A stretch of 64,000 bases of DNA from Nitrospira sp. CR1.2 (GTDB lineage Bacteria; Nitrospirota; Nitrospiria; Nitrospirales; Nitrospiraceae). The position numbers and the translations under genes were made by a program. A model generated the notes under the pieces. The model saw only the letters and a list, made by a program, of their open reading frames with translations, ran no database searches and was not told where the DNA came from. The stretch covers positions 1 to 64,000 of the forward strand of contig WIAG01000013.1 in the NCBI GenBank assembly GCA_014055495.1, read 5' to 3'. Every line of letters begins with the position of its first letter. Position 1 is the stretch's first letter. Of the stretch, positions 50,434 through 62,310 are shown piece by piece.

Positions 50434-51314
50434 GACAAATGGCCCATCTTTCCGGCTTGGTAATCGTGCACCGCCTGAATGATCTCTTCTCGCGTGTTCA
50501 TCACAAACGGGCCGTATCGCGCAATCGGCTCTTCAATCGGTTCTCCGCTCATCACGAGCAGGGTGGTGTCCTGCTTGGCCTCAAGCGTCACCCGCTCGCC
50601 GCGCTTCCCGAGGAGTGCGAGTTCCACGTCGCCCACGGCCTGCGCACCGCTCACCATCACCTGTCCGCGCAGCACAAAAAACGACGAATTGAACCCGTCG
50701 GGCAATGCCAGTTCGACCTGGTGTCCCGCCATCAGCCGCACATCATACAGATGAACCGGGCTGAACGTCTTGGCAGGACCGGTCACGCCGCGAAAGGTAC
50801 CGGCGATGACCCGAAGCCGGCCGGCCTCTCCTCCGAGATCCACCACCGGGATGTCTTCCTTCACCAGCGTCTGGTACCGGGGGCTCGCCATTTTGAAGGC
50901 CTTCGGCAAATTCACCCACAGCTGAATCCCTTCCAGCAAGCCACCCTGTCTCGCAAACTCCTTTTCGTGCAGTTCCTCGTGCACAACCCCGGATGCGGCC
51001 GTCATCCACTGCACATCACCGGGCCCGATGACACCGCCGCTGCCCGTCGAATCGCGATGCGCCACCTTTCCGTGGTACATGATCGTCACCGTTTCGAACC
51101 CGCGATGCGGATGTTCTCCCACGCCGCGCTGTCCGTCGCTGGGCGGAACCTGGTCGGGCCCCATATAGTCGAGCATCAAGAACGGAGACAGCTGTTCGTC
51201 GACGCCGGCGCCCGGGATCATATTGCGCACCGGAAATCCGTCACCGACCATATGATGAGAGCCCGGCCGATAAACACCGACCAGTTCCTTGGTTGCGATT
51301 GTCTCTGTCTGCAT
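50430..51314 (-). CDS. Pirin-family protein (quercetinase-like)
   Basis: 294 residues. The N-terminal cupin holds the metal set: GEHPHRGFETVTIMYHGKVA, with His-x-His, and later His and Glu in TAASGVVHEELHE. The C-terminal cupin is degenerate, as in other pirins. SHHMVGDGFPVRNMIPGAGV at the N-terminus and ARYGPFVMNTREEIIQAVHD at the C-terminus are family hallmarks. Pirins can oxidise quercetin or act as redox-responsive regulators. GGAGG precedes the ATG. It is the second gene of the operon, 14 bp after the quinone-reductase-like gene. Confidence 0.94.
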   Translation of the reverse strand: MQTETIATKELVGVYRPGSHHMVGDGFPVRNMIPGAGVDEQLSPFLMLDYMGPDQVPPSDGQRGVGEHPHRGFETVTIMYHGKVAHRDSTGSGGVIGPGDVQWMTAASGVVHEELHEKEFARQGGLLEGIQLWVNLPKAFKMASPRYQTLVKEDIPVVDLGGEAGRLRVIAGTFRGVTGPAKTFSPVHLYDVRLMAGHQVELALPDGFNSSFFVLRGQVMVSGAQAVGDVELALLGKRGERVTLEAKQDTTLLVMSGEPIEEPIARYGPFVMNTREEIIQAVHDYQAGKMGHLS

Positions 51315-51328
51315 CTCGGCCTCCTTTC

Positions 51329-52186
51329 TTACGCCAGCCTTCGCGCGGCCTCGGCGAGAGATATGGTTCCGCGCACCACTGTCGAGGGAAACTCATACCC
51401 GATCGTGCCCTTGGAGAATGAGGCGTACATCTCTTCAAACCGTTTCGCCGCCTCGTCGGAAAAACCGAATGAGGTCATGGTCGGCACGACGGCGCTCAGC
51501 GGCGCGGCCTGCGCGGCGACCTTGCGCCCGAGGATCCGGCCGAATTCCATCGCCACCTGTTCCGGACTGTACTCCTCCGGGCCGGCAAGTTCCACAATCA
51601 CCTGCCCCGATCCCCCGGCCATCAATCGCTCCGCCGCCACCCGCCCGATGTCGCCGGTCGAGATCATCGGGATCTTGGCCTGAGGGGGAATGAAGGTGGG
51701 GAGCACCCCCTGTTCTCTGGCCATGCCGAGACCGGCCGCCCAATTCTCCATGAAATAGCACGGACGCAGCACCGTCAGGTGGCGGGCCACCGCCCGCAAC
51801 TGCTGCTCGCCGTACCGCACGGCGCGGATCGGGCCGGTGCCCTCCGGAATCTGCGCGCCGACAGACGACAGGAACACGACATGGGCCACACCGCCGGCCT
51901 TCAGCGCTTCCGCCGCCTGATCGACTCGTCTCCGCTGTTCTTCAAGCCAGGCTGAGGCGCCATAATTCGGCGGAACCAGCAGATACAGACCCGCAGCGCC
52001 TTGCACGGCTCGCGTCATGGCGGGTACATCATCCAGCGAAGCCACAGCCACCTCCGCCCCCTTGGTGCGCCATACCGCGCCTTGCTCAGCCGATCGCACC
52101 ACCACCCGTACCGGCTGCTTGCGAGCCAGCAAGGTCTCTGCCACAACCTTTCCCGTCTGTCCGGTTACTCCCAGTATGACAAACAT
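51329..52186 (-). CDS. NmrA-type NAD(P)H-binding protein, probable quinone reductase
   Basis: 285 residues from the ATG at 52186 (AAGGAG eight bases upstream). MFVILGVTGQTGKVVAETLL is the Rossmann motif G-x-x-G-x-x-G and VRVVVRSAEQGAVWRTKGAE the second strand, as in QorB/NmrA-type proteins. FLSSVGAQIPEGTGPIRAVR and VLRPCYFMENWAAGLG follow, with no catalytic Y-x-x-x-K. The family reduces quinones or acts as redox sensors. First gene of the ten-gene redox operon, behind the promoter at 52300-52330. Cytoplasmic. Confidence 0.85.
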   Translation of the reverse strand: MFVILGVTGQTGKVVAETLLARKQPVRVVVRSAEQGAVWRTKGAEVAVASLDDVPAMTRAVQGAAGLYLLVPPNYGASAWLEEQRRRVDQAAEALKAGGVAHVVFLSSVGAQIPEGTGPIRAVRYGEQQLRAVARHLTVLRPCYFMENWAAGLGMAREQGVLPTFIPPQAKIPMISTGDIGRVAAERLMAGGSGQVIVELAGPEEYSPEQVAMEFGRILGRKVAAQAAPLSAVVPTMTSFGFSDEAAKRFEEMYASFSKGTIGYEFPSTVVRGTISLAEAARRLA

Positions 52187-52623
52187 TGCTCCCGCTCCTT
52201 TCCCCTGTCGGCCAAGTCGGTCCTCCACGATCGTGCCCGGTGCCCCGGCCTCCGTCACCAGTAAGGCCCCTGCCGGCAAGGCCGTTTCGCACCAGCCCCA
52301 GTATAATAGTTCTAGTTAGAACAAAGTCAACCCCCTGCCCGTGATCGACCATCGCCGGATGGTTCTGGGTCCGGTGACGCTCGACTGGTGGCACACCCAG
52401 CCGGGCTCTACGCACCGGTACAGCCTCTCCTTATGGAGCGCACGAACAGGAGGAGGTAGGTAGTGACCCAGACCGTCACAGCGGCGAGAGAATTGGTGCC
52501 GAGCACGCGCGCTCACGAAGAGAGGTAGCTTGAGTCTGCCTGCCTACCGACAGGCAGCGACAGAGGGAGAGAGAGTTCAGGGTGACGAATCGCGGTGAAG
52601 CCGCCAGACAGCGGGACGTGGCG
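52187..52623. other. 437-bp intergenic stretch with repressor-type promoter
   Basis: Holds the promoter described at 52299-52330 and otherwise no gene that I can support. Short frames and a GGAGGAGG run near 52450 give no recognisable product, and the sequence CTGCCTGCCTACCGACAGGC near 52538 is a small hairpin (GCCTG...CAGGC). No tRNA or regulator gene is seen, so the regulator of the operator must be elsewhere. Confidence 0.5.
52299..52330 (-). promoter_or_regulatory. Repressor-type promoter with a dyad operator for the ten-gene redox operon
   Basis: On the minus strand TTGACT (52330-52325) is a -35-like box; TATTATACT follows 16-19 bp later as -10. Between them lies the near-perfect dyad GTTCTAACTAGAAC (52322-52309). 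A symmetric site inside the spacer is typical of a MarR-, HxlR- or TetR-type repressor. About 110 bp separate it from the first gene. Confidence 0.6.
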
Positions 52624-53103
52624 TTATTTGCGGCTCTTGATCGCCCGCTCCACCTCGCGCCCCGCTTCACGCGCCTTGATGGATTCGCGACGATCGTACT
52701 GTTTCTTTCCCTTGGCCAACGCCAGTTCCACCTTGGCATGGCCACGCGTCGAAAAGTAGATACGCAACGGCACGAGGGTGAGACCCTTCAGCTGAGTCTT
52801 GCCGATCAGCTTATTGATCTCCTTACGATGCAGGAGCAGCTTCCGCTTGCGAAGCGGATCATGGTTCATGAGGTTGCCGTGCGAGTAGGGACTGATGTGG
52901 CATTGATTCAGATACACCTCGCCGTCATCGACCGAGGCGTAACTGTCCTGCAGGTTTACCCGCCCTTCTCGCAGGGACTTGACCTCCGTCCCCCGCAAGA
53001 TGACGCCCGCCTCGAACTTCTCCTCGATAAAATAGTCGTGATAGGCCTTCCGGTTGGTGGCCACCACCTTGAATTGATCGTCTTGACCCTGTGTCTTCGT
53101 CAT
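52624..53103 (-). CDS. smpB: SsrA-binding protein SmpB
   Basis: 159 residues. [20 protein letters not shown] then [20 protein letters not shown] is the canonical SmpB N-terminus; [20 protein letters not shown] and [20 protein letters not shown] follow. The basic tail [20 protein letters not shown] is present. It binds tmRNA (ssrA at 17736) and brings it to stalled ribosomes. Divergent from the DciA gene. The ssrA gene is 35 kb away, not adjacent. Normal length. Confidence 0.97.
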   Translation of the reverse strand: MTKTQGQDDQFKVVATNRKAYHDYFIEEKFEAGVILRGTEVKSLREGRVNLQDSYASVDDGEVYLNQCHISPYSHGNLMNHDPLRKRKLLLHRKEINKLIGKTQLKGLTLVPLRIYFSTRGHAKVELALAKGKKQYDRRESIKAREAGREVERAIKSRK

Positions 53104-53155
53104 CGTGTTTCACCGGCGACTGTTCCCGCCAGGCGCATTTTGTTATGATGCCCTC

Positions 53156-53656
53156 ATGCGAGGACAGAGCAGGCTCGATTCATTCGGTACGATTTTGGCC
53201 GGGGTCGCTCACCGGCTGGGGCTGGAGAGCAAACTCTTCGAGGCCCGCCTGCGACGCCACTGGCCTGAGATCGTGGGCGAGCCCATTGCCACGCACACAC
53301 GCCCCGACCAAGTCCGGTTCAAGAAACTCTACATCCTCGTACACAACTCGGTCTGGCTGCAACAACTCACCTTCCTCAAACCCGAGCTGTTGGACAAGAT
53401 CAACTCGATGGCCGGGGAGAAGTTGGTGACGGAACTCGTGCTACGCATCGGAGACCTGTCGGTGGACCGCGCCTCGCAGCCGCCGGCTTCCGTCCTCGAC
53501 GCCGGGCCACCCAAACCGAGTGCCGAACTGCTTCGAGAAGCGACCGCCCATACACAAGGCATTCAGGATCAGGCTCTCCGCGAACAGCTGGCGACGGTCA
53601 TAGCGCAGGCGTTGGCGATGACGCCGCCGGGAGACTCTTCCCGACCGGCCCCTTGA
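53156..53656 (+). CDS. dciA: DciA/DUF721-family helicase-loader protein
   Basis: 166 residues from ATG 53156. The DUF721 domain is the first ~95 residues: LFEARLRRHWPEIVGEPIAT and KKLYILVHNSVWLQQLTFLK, ending ELLDKINSMAGEKLVTELVL. The C-terminus is Pro/Ala-rich and unstructured. DciA loads the replicative helicase DnaB in bacteria lacking DnaC, and the location near gyrA, gyrB, dnaN and dnaA fits. Its last ~59 bp overlap, tail to tail, with the membrane-anchored protein gene on the other strand. Confidence 0.85.
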   Translation: MRGQSRLDSFGTILAGVAHRLGLESKLFEARLRRHWPEIVGEPIATHTRPDQVRFKKLYILVHNSVWLQQLTFLKPELLDKINSMAGEKLVTELVLRIGDLSVDRASQPPASVLDAGPPKPSAELLREATAHTQGIQDQALREQLATVIAQALAMTPPGDSSRPAP

Positions 53657-54215
53657 AGAGTTGGCGAGAATAGGCGGCACTCGCGGCATTGTCCTTCCCT
53701 TTCTGAACCGGACCGATGCGGCCTTCCTCTTCCTGCTCGTCCAGCTTGTAGTAGCCGCGCACGGACCCCTCGAACCCATCCTGCACTGCCGGGTCTTCGC
53801 CCGTGACGTACCGATGCACCATCTCCGGATCGGTCCACCCCTCGTCGGTGAAGACGTAAATCGCAATCCGTTGATAGCGCCCTTTTGGATCATCCGCGGT
53901 GGTCGGCTGGATTTTCATGGGACCGAAATTCCTGCTCTCTGCACCGACCTTGCGGAACCGTTCGAGTAACGTTTCGATCTCGGTGTCGCTGGTCCAGGAC
54001 GGCACGTGGACCGCCACGACAGAACCTTCCTGGGAGCCGATGCTGTAGGGAGGGATGGAACGGTCAGGCCGGCTGAGAAACATGCCGCCCCAGATCAACG
54101 CAAAGGAGCAGAAGAGCACCCCAAGCGCCAGCTTAACCACCGTGTCCAACGGACGCTTGGCAGGGGAGGCGGCGGAAGATCCGGCCGGCGACGGAGTCTG
54201 ATGGTTCATACCCAT
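53598..54215 (-). CDS. Membrane-anchored hypothetical protein
   Basis: 205 residues (203 if the second ATG at 54209 is used). A short cytoplasmic Ser/Ala/Pro-rich N-terminus is followed by one membrane segment, VVKLALGVLFCSFALIWGGM, and a periplasmic region with TSDTEIETLLERFRKVGAES and RYQRIAIYVFTDEGWTDPEM. The tail KGKDNAASAAYSRQLFKGPV is polar. I do not recognise the family. It follows gyrA on the same strand by 41 bp and overlaps the 3' end of dciA. Function unknown. Confidence 0.7.
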   Translation of the reverse strand: MGMNHQTPSPAGSSAASPAKRPLDTVVKLALGVLFCSFALIWGGMFLSRPDRSIPPYSIGSQEGSVVAVHVPSWTSDTEIETLLERFRKVGAESRNFGPMKIQPTTADDPKGRYQRIAIYVFTDEGWTDPEMVHRYVTGEDPAVQDGFEGSVRGYYKLDEQEEEGRIGPVQKGKDNAASAAYSRQLFKGPVGKSLPAASSPTPAL

Positions 54216-54256
54216 GGTGAGCGGGGCCGCCAGGCCGCAGGCGGCTCGCGGCGTGA

Positions 54257-56716
54257 CTACTCGCCCTCGTCGGACACCCCTTCTTCGCGCTCGACGAGTC
54301 GTACGACTGCGACCACTCGATCCTCATCACCATCCATATCAAGCAGACGAACGCCCTGAGTATTGCGCCCGATTTCACGAATGTCGTCGACCTTACAACG
54401 TAACACTTTCCCTTGGGCGGCCATCACCATAATTTCATCTTCGCCGCGCACCTGAAGGAATCCGATCGCAAATCCGTTCCGCTCCGTGGTTTTGACGCTG
54501 ATGATCCCCTTGCCGCCACGCCCCTGCACTCGATACTCGTTCACGGGCGTCCGTTTGCCGTATCCACCCTCGGTGACGGTCAGAATCGCGGTCGTCGAGT
54601 CCGGCGTGATGGTCTCCATGCCGATGACCTCATCGCCGGGCTCCAACGTGATCCCGCGCACCCCGTGAGCCGTCCGTCCCATGGCGCGCACATCTTCTTC
54701 CTTGAATCGAATGGTAATGCCCTGCTTCGTGCCCAACAGAATTTCGCGTTGCCCGTCTGTGAGGTCCACCCCGATCAATTTATCACCCTGATCAAGCGAC
54801 AAAGCAATGATGCCCCCCTGACGTGGATTGCTGTAGGCCGACAATTCCGTTTTCTTGATCACACCCTGTTTCGTGCCCATGATCACGAAACGATCGGCAC
54901 AGAATTCTTTGACCGGCAACGTCGCCGTGACCTTCTCGTCTTTCGACAGCGCCAGCAGATTGACCAGGGCCTTGCCCTTCGCAGCCCGGCTGGCTTCGGG
55001 AATTTCATGCACCTTGAGCCAATAGACTTTTCCCGCATCGGTGAAGAAGAGCAGGGAATCGTGGGTGGAGGCCGTGAAGAGGGTTTCGACAAAATCCTCT
55101 TCCTTGATACCCATGGCGATCTTGCCCTTGCCGCCGCGGCGCTGCGCCCGATAGAGCGTGACCGCGTTGCGTTTGATGTAGCCGGCATGGGAAATCGTCA
55201 CAACGACTTCTTCCTCGGCGATCAGGTCCTCGAGCGTCAGTTCGGCCTCTTCCTTGACGATCTTCGTGCGCCGTTCGTCCTGATACTTCTCCTTGATCTC
55301 GATCAGTTCGTCCTGAATGATCTTCCGCACCAACGCCTCGCTGCCGAGGACCGAACGCAGATACTCGATGGTCTTCAACACTTCGCGATACTCTTCCACG
55401 AGCTTGTCGCGCTCGAGCTGGGTGAGCCGCTGCAGCCGCATTTCCAGGATGGCGTTGGCTTGAATCTCCGACAACCGGAACTGTTGCATCAGACCCGTCC
55501 GCGCCACGTCCGGCGATTGCGACCGGCGGATCAACGCGATCACGGCGTCCAGATTGTCGAGCGCGATCTTGAGTCCTTCGAGGATATGCGCGCGCTCCTC
55601 CGCCTTGCGCAAATCGTAGGCCGTGCGCCGCACGACCACCTCGCGACGATGCTCGACGAAGGCTTCCAGAATCCGCTTCAGGTTGAGCACTTCCGGCCGG
55701 TTGTTCACGAGCGCCAGCATATTCACGCCGAAGGTCGTCTGTAACTGACTGTGCTTGTACAAGTTGTTCAGCACCACGAGCGGAATCTCGTTTCGCTTCA
55801 ACTCGATCACGACCCGGACTCCTTCACGGTCGGATTCGTCGCGAATATCGGAGATGCCGGTCACGCGGTCTTCCTGCGCCAAATCGGCGATCTTCTCGAT
55901 CAGCTTCGACTTGTTCACCTGATAGGGAATTTCGGTGATGATGAGGCGCTCGCGATCGGTGCGTTCGTCCGTTTCGATGGCCACCTTGGCCCGCACCGTC
56001 AGGAGCCCGCGACCTGTCTCATAGGCGTCCTTGATGCCGGACGTGCCGTAGATGAAGCCGGCCGTCGGGAAGTCGGGCCCGGGAATCTTTTTCATCAGTT
56101 GCGCGATGGTGACGTCGGGGTTCTCCAGCAACAGCAGTAACCCCTCGATGACTTCACCCAGGTTGTGCGTCGGAATGTTGGTCGCATACCCGACGGCGAT
56201 TCCGCCCGCGCCGTTCACCAGCAGATTGGGCACTCGGGAAGGCAGCACCAGCGGCTCGACTCGCGATTCGTCGTAGTTGGGCCCGAAGTCGACCGTTTCC
56301 TTTTCGATATCCGCCAGCAACTCTTCGGCCAGCTTCGTCAACCGGGCTTCGGTATACCGCATGGCTGCCGCCGCGTCGCCGTCCATCGAGCCGTAGTTGC
56401 CCTGGCCGTCGACCAGCATATAGCGCATGTTGAAATTCTGGGCCATGCGCACGAGCGTGTCGTAAATCGCGGAGTCGCCGTGGGGATGGTAGTTACCCAT
56501 GATTTCTCCCACGATCTTGGCCGACTTTCGGTACGGCCGGTTCGAGGCGAGCCCCATCTCGTTCATGCCGTGCAGAATGCGACGATGCACCGGCTTCAAT
56601 CCGTCCCGGACATCCGGCAGCGCGCGGCCGACGATCACACTCATCGCGTAATCGAGGTACGACGAGCGCATCTCATCTTCAATCGCAATCTGGCCTAAAC
56701 GTTCATCTGGCGGCAT
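54257..56716 (-). CDS. gyrA: DNA gyrase subunit A
   Basis: 819 residues. The catalytic tyrosine is in AAMRYTEARL; the quinolone-region sequence NYHPHGDSAIYDTLVRMAQN keeps the susceptible Ser and Asp. N-terminal EDEMRSSYLDYAMSVIVGRA and DVRDGLKPVHRRILHGMNEM are canonical. The C-terminal beta-pinwheel has several blades and the GyrA box QRRGGKG. With GyrB it introduces negative supercoils. It lies downstream of gyrB, separated by the palindromic repeat copy 3. Normal length, no odd features. Confidence 0.97.
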   Translation of the reverse strand: MPPDERLGQIAIEDEMRSSYLDYAMSVIVGRALPDVRDGLKPVHRRILHGMNEMGLASNRPYRKSAKIVGEIMGNYHPHGDSAIYDTLVRMAQNFNMRYMLVDGQGNYGSMDGDAAAAMRYTEARLTKLAEELLADIEKETVDFGPNYDESRVEPLVLPSRVPNLLVNGAGGIAVGYATNIPTHNLGEVIEGLLLLLENPDVTIAQLMKKIPGPDFPTAGFIYGTSGIKDAYETGRGLLTVRAKVAIETDERTDRERLIITEIPYQVNKSKLIEKIADLAQEDRVTGISDIRDESDREGVRVVIELKRNEIPLVVLNNLYKHSQLQTTFGVNMLALVNNRPEVLNLKRILEAFVEHRREVVVRRTAYDLRKAEERAHILEGLKIALDNLDAVIALIRRSQSPDVARTGLMQQFRLSEIQANAILEMRLQRLTQLERDKLVEEYREVLKTIEYLRSVLGSEALVRKIIQDELIEIKEKYQDERRTKIVKEEAELTLEDLIAEEEVVVTISHAGYIKRNAVTLYRAQRRGGKGKIAMGIKEEDFVETLFTASTHDSLLFFTDAGKVYWLKVHEIPEASRAAKGKALVNLLALSKDEKVTATLPVKEFCADRFVIMGTKQGVIKKTELSAYSNPRQGGIIALSLDQGDKLIGVDLTDGQREILLGTKQGITIRFKEEDVRAMGRTAHGVRGITLEPGDEVIGMETITPDSTTAILTVTEGGYGKRTPVNEYRVQGRGGKGIISVKTTERNGFAIGFLQVRGEDEIMVMAAQGKVLRCKVDDIREIGRNTQGVRLLDMDGDEDRVVAVVRLVEREEGVSDEGE

Positions 56717-56728
56717 CTACCCTCCACC

Positions 56729-56848
56729 GAATGCTGAAAATGGTCCCCGGCTTCGTTCTCGGCTCGAGAAGTCCTCAACGTACCCCAGAGGGTACGCCTC
56801 CGGTCCTCTCTCGCCTGCGGCCTTGCCGGAGAGCCATTTTGAGCATCC
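56729..56848. repeat. Palindromic intergenic repeat, copy 3 (between gyrB and gyrA)
   Basis: 120-bp inverted repeat. Outer arms GAATGCTGAAAATGGTCCCC and GAGAGCCATTTTGAGCATCC are inverted; the centre is CGTACCCCAGAGGGTACG, a perfect hairpin. The half TCGCCTGCGGCCTTGCCGGA is shared with copies 1 and 2. It lies in the 172-bp gap of a normally co-transcribed pair and starts 13 bp from the gyrA ATG. Confidence 0.85.
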
Positions 56849-56888
56849 GCCGAATCAACAAAAAATTCTTCGTTTCCCAGCGGATTTC

Positions 56889-59363
<2,475 letters not shown>

Positions 59364-59456
59364 TCAGCTCCTTGGTCGATATTTTCAGTCTTCAGCGATC
59401 AGCTCACAGCACAGGGCGGCCTGCTGATCACTGCGCGCTGACCGCTCATCGCTCGC

Positions 59457-60587
59457 TCAGATCTTGATCGGCATCACGACGCATCTGAAGCCGGGACTCT
59501 CGGGCTCCTGAATCAAACAGGGGCTCAAGGCCGAATCCATTTGCAACGACACCGATTCTCCATCCATAACGCTCAGGGCGTCCAAGAGGTAGCGGGCGTT
59601 GAAGCCGGTGTGGAGCACTTCCCCTTCATACCGCGCCGCCAGTTCTTCGGTCGCTTCTCCATAGTCCGGATTGCTGGAGAACAAGGTCATGCCGCCCGGG
59701 GCAAACGAGAGTTTCACGGCATTGGCCTTATCCTTCGACAGCACCGACACTCGGCGCAGGGCACTTTCCAGCAAACCTCGATTGACCACAATGCGCCTGC
59801 CGCTCTCCTTCGGTACGACCTGCTGATAATTCGGATAGTTCCCTTCCATGAGGCGGGAGGTGAGCAGCAGCCCGCTTTTCCGGAAAATCATGAGGTTCTT
59901 GGTGAACCCGATCAACGGCTCTTCGTCACCGCCTTCTTCGAGGAGACGCCGCATCTCGTGAGCCGCTTTCTTAGGGATGATCGCCTTGATGTCCTGCGCC
60001 AACGGCTTTGCGTTCGCGCTGCCGACTTCGCGCTCCGCGACCGCCAACCGGTGGCCGTCGGTGCCGACCAGGCGCAACAGCGTGGTCTTCTTATCGGTCG
60101 TCGTGAGGCTGACGAGCAGGCCGTTTAGAATGTACCGCGCGTCATTGTCCCCGGCTGCAAAGAGCGTCTTGCGGATCAATTCCAGCAATCCCGCCCCGGC
60201 CAGTGGCGTCAACCCCTCGCGCTCGATGGACGGCAATGCCGGATAGTCGCTGCTGGGGAGGCCGACGACCTTAAACTGGCTCTTGCCGGACTGGATCGTA
60301 GTCCAATTGTTGTCCCCGGAGGTCAGTTCGATCTCGCCGCTCGGCAACTCCTTAATGATCTCGTACAACTTGCGCGCGGAAATCGTCACGCCCCCGGCTT
60401 CCAACACGGACGCTTTATAGAGCCCGCGCATGCCGAGCTCCAAGTCGGTCGCCACGATTTCCGCGCCGTCGTGTTTGGCTTCCAACAGAATATTCGAGAG
60501 GATGGGCATGGTGTTCCGCTTTTCGACGACACCCTGCACCCGCTGCAGGCCCGTCAAGAGTTCCTCTCGTCCAATGCGTACCTTCAT
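59457..60587 (-). CDS. dnaN: DNA polymerase III beta sliding clamp
   Basis: 376 residues, typical for DnaN. Three repeated clamp domains with KVRIGREELLTGLQRVQGVV at the start, MPILSNILLEAKHDGAEIVA, and the C-terminal S-P-C-L-I-Q-E-P and FRCVVMPIKI, which is the conserved end M-P-x-R/K-x. A good ribosome-binding site (GGGAG) precedes the ATG. It lies 25 bp after dnaA in the same direction. The protein forms the ring that tethers DNA polymerase III. No anomalies seen. Confidence 0.97.
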   Translation of the reverse strand: MKVRIGREELLTGLQRVQGVVEKRNTMPILSNILLEAKHDGAEIVATDLELGMRGLYKASVLEAGGVTISARKLYEIIKELPSGEIELTSGDNNWTTIQSGKSQFKVVGLPSSDYPALPSIEREGLTPLAGAGLLELIRKTLFAAGDNDARYILNGLLVSLTTTDKKTTLLRLVGTDGHRLAVAEREVGSANAKPLAQDIKAIIPKKAAHEMRRLLEEGGDEEPLIGFTKNLMIFRKSGLLLTSRLMEGNYPNYQQVVPKESGRRIVVNRGLLESALRRVSVLSKDKANAVKLSFAPGGMTLFSSNPDYGEATEELAARYEGEVLHTGFNARYLLDALSVMDGESVSLQMDSALSPCLIQEPESPGFRCVVMPIKI

Positions 60588-60612
60588 GGTCGATCTCCCT
60601 CAGAGCGCGCGT

Positions 60613-61962
60613 TCACGCCCTCAAAATCTGTTCTTTGAGGCCTTCCAGCGTAGTGTGCAAGGCGCTGTCGGCTTCTTTCGCCTTACTGATCTGCCGGCAG
60701 GCGTGAATGATCGTGGTGTGGTCCTTCCCACCGAACTGGCGGCCGATCTCGGGAAATGACGCGTCGGTCAGTTCCCGGCAGAGGTACATGGCGATCTGAC
60801 GGGGATGGACCAGGGTTTTGCTTCGCCGGCGGGACTTCAGGTCGGCAATCTTCACGTGGTACTTCGACCCCACCGCTTCCTGAATATCTTCGATCGAGAC
60901 AATCTTCTTTTTGTCGCCGATGAGATCACGCAAGACATTCTTGGCCATCTCCAGCGTGATCGCTTGGCCCGTGAGCGAGGAGTAGGCGCCGACCCGCACG
61001 AGTGACCCCTCCAGTTCACGGATGTTGTTCTTCATCGTCGTGGCGAGAAAGTGAATCACCTCTTCGGGCAGCGCGATGCGTTCATCCTCGGATTTCTTGC
61101 GCAAGATCGCGATCCGTGTCTCGACATCCGGTGGCTGCAGATCTGCAATGAGCCCCCATTCGAACCGGGAACGGAGCCGCTCTTCGATGTCAGGCATGTC
61201 CTTCGGAAAACGGTCGCTCGACAAGACGATCTGCTTCCTGGCCTCGTAGAGCGTGTTGAAGGTGTGAAAAAATTCTTCCTGCGTACGTTCCTTCCCCGCC
61301 AAGAACTGAATATCGTCGATCATGAGCATGTCGACGTTGCGGTAGCGTTTGCGCAGGTCGATCATTTTGTCGTACCGGATTGAATTGATGACTTCGTTTG
61401 TAAACTGTTCCGTGGTCAGGTAAGCGATACGCAAGTCGCTCCGCTCGGCCAAATAGTTGCCGATCGCATTCAACAGATGTGTCTTGCCCAATCCCACCCC
61501 GCCATAGAGGAACAACGGGTTGTAGGCCTTGGCCGGCTGTTCCGCCACCGCCATGCAGGCCGCATGGGCGAATTGGTTCCCGGCCCCGACAACGAAACTT
61601 TTAAACGTGTACTTCGGATTGAGTTGAATACCTCGCTTCGATCGGGACGCCACGAAGCCCCGTCCACCCGCATCGAGTGAGGACGCCTCTTGCTGGGCAG
61701 ACGAGGGTGAGGGTGTCTGCTTGTGATTGATTACAAAAGAGACGTCCAGACGGCCACCACCCTGCGCCGCTGACACCGCCTCCGCCAACAGGTCGTGATA
61801 GTGCTCGCCAAGCCATTCGCCGAAAAACTTATTCGGCACGGCAAGGTAGGCAGTCGTGTCCTCAACACGATCGAGGACTACAGGTGTGAACCAAGTCTCA
61901 TAGACCTGCTTCGGCACCTTCTCCTGAATATAGACAAGCGCGTCATCCCACATCTGATTCAT
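60613..61962 (-). CDS. dnaA: Chromosomal replication initiator DnaA
   Basis: 449 residues. Domain I is [20 protein letters not shown]; a variable linker (~90-110) follows. Domain III holds Walker [17 protein letters not shown], Walker [21 protein letters not shown] and the sensor/arginine-finger region [20 protein letters not shown]. Domain IV has the DNA-binding loop [20 protein letters not shown] with the D-H-T motif. No strong ribosome-binding site precedes the ATG at 61962. DnaA boxes lie just upstream and support location beside oriC. Confidence 0.97.
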   Translation of the reverse strand: MNQMWDDALVYIQEKVPKQVYETWFTPVVLDRVEDTTAYLAVPNKFFGEWLGEHYHDLLAEAVSAAQGGGRLDVSFVINHKQTPSPSSAQQEASSLDAGGRGFVASRSKRGIQLNPKYTFKSFVVGAGNQFAHAACMAVAEQPAKAYNPLFLYGGVGLGKTHLLNAIGNYLAERSDLRIAYLTTEQFTNEVINSIRYDKMIDLRKRYRNVDMLMIDDIQFLAGKERTQEEFFHTFNTLYEARKQIVLSSDRFPKDMPDIEERLRSRFEWGLIADLQPPDVETRIAILRKKSEDERIALPEEVIHFLATTMKNNIRELEGSLVRVGAYSSLTGQAITLEMAKNVLRDLIGDKKKIVSIEDIQEAVGSKYHVKIADLKSRRRSKTLVHPRQIAMYLCRELTDASFPEIGRQFGGKDHTTIIHACRQISKAKEADSALHTTLEGLKEQILRA

Positions 61963-62310
61963 CTTAGTATTTCAAGAGTTTATAAATGTTCACAGGCTTA
62001 TCAACAGGTGTGGACAATGTCGCGGGACGCCAGTGTTTTCCTGATTCCGTCAGGTGCCTCTCTGCCCGGTTCTTGTGGACATCTCACTCCCGCTCAACCC
62101 GTCGGCAGATCTCCTACACAGTCCCCCTCACCTTATCCCACAAGGCCCCCTGCCTTATACACCATCTCATCAACATGGGCTAGGTTCTTCCATCGCCAAC
62201 AATCACGCACCTCTCCTCGTCCATCCACAGAACCCACAAGACCTACTCCTACTCCGGCGGCTACGGATTCTCTCTTTCTACAGAAGATAGATAAGAGAAG
62301 AGTCGTGAGG
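61963..62310. other. Probable origin region (oriC side A) between dnaA and DsrEFH-like genes
   Basis: 348 bp without a gene. DnaA-box-like 9-mers are TTATCAACA (61998-62006), TGTGGACAA (62009-62017, inverted) and TGTGGACAT (62074-62082, inverted), each one mismatch or so from TTATCCACA. An AT-rich stretch (TTCAAGAGTTTATAAATG) lies at 61971-61988. Adjacent dnaA supports an origin. A perfect box is at 63256, beyond the next three genes. Confidence 0.6.

Noticed and set aside
54216-54256. Terminator after gyrA
   Set aside because: A GCCGCC...GGCGGC hairpin is present but with no T run and inside the short gap to the next gene, so I did not call it.
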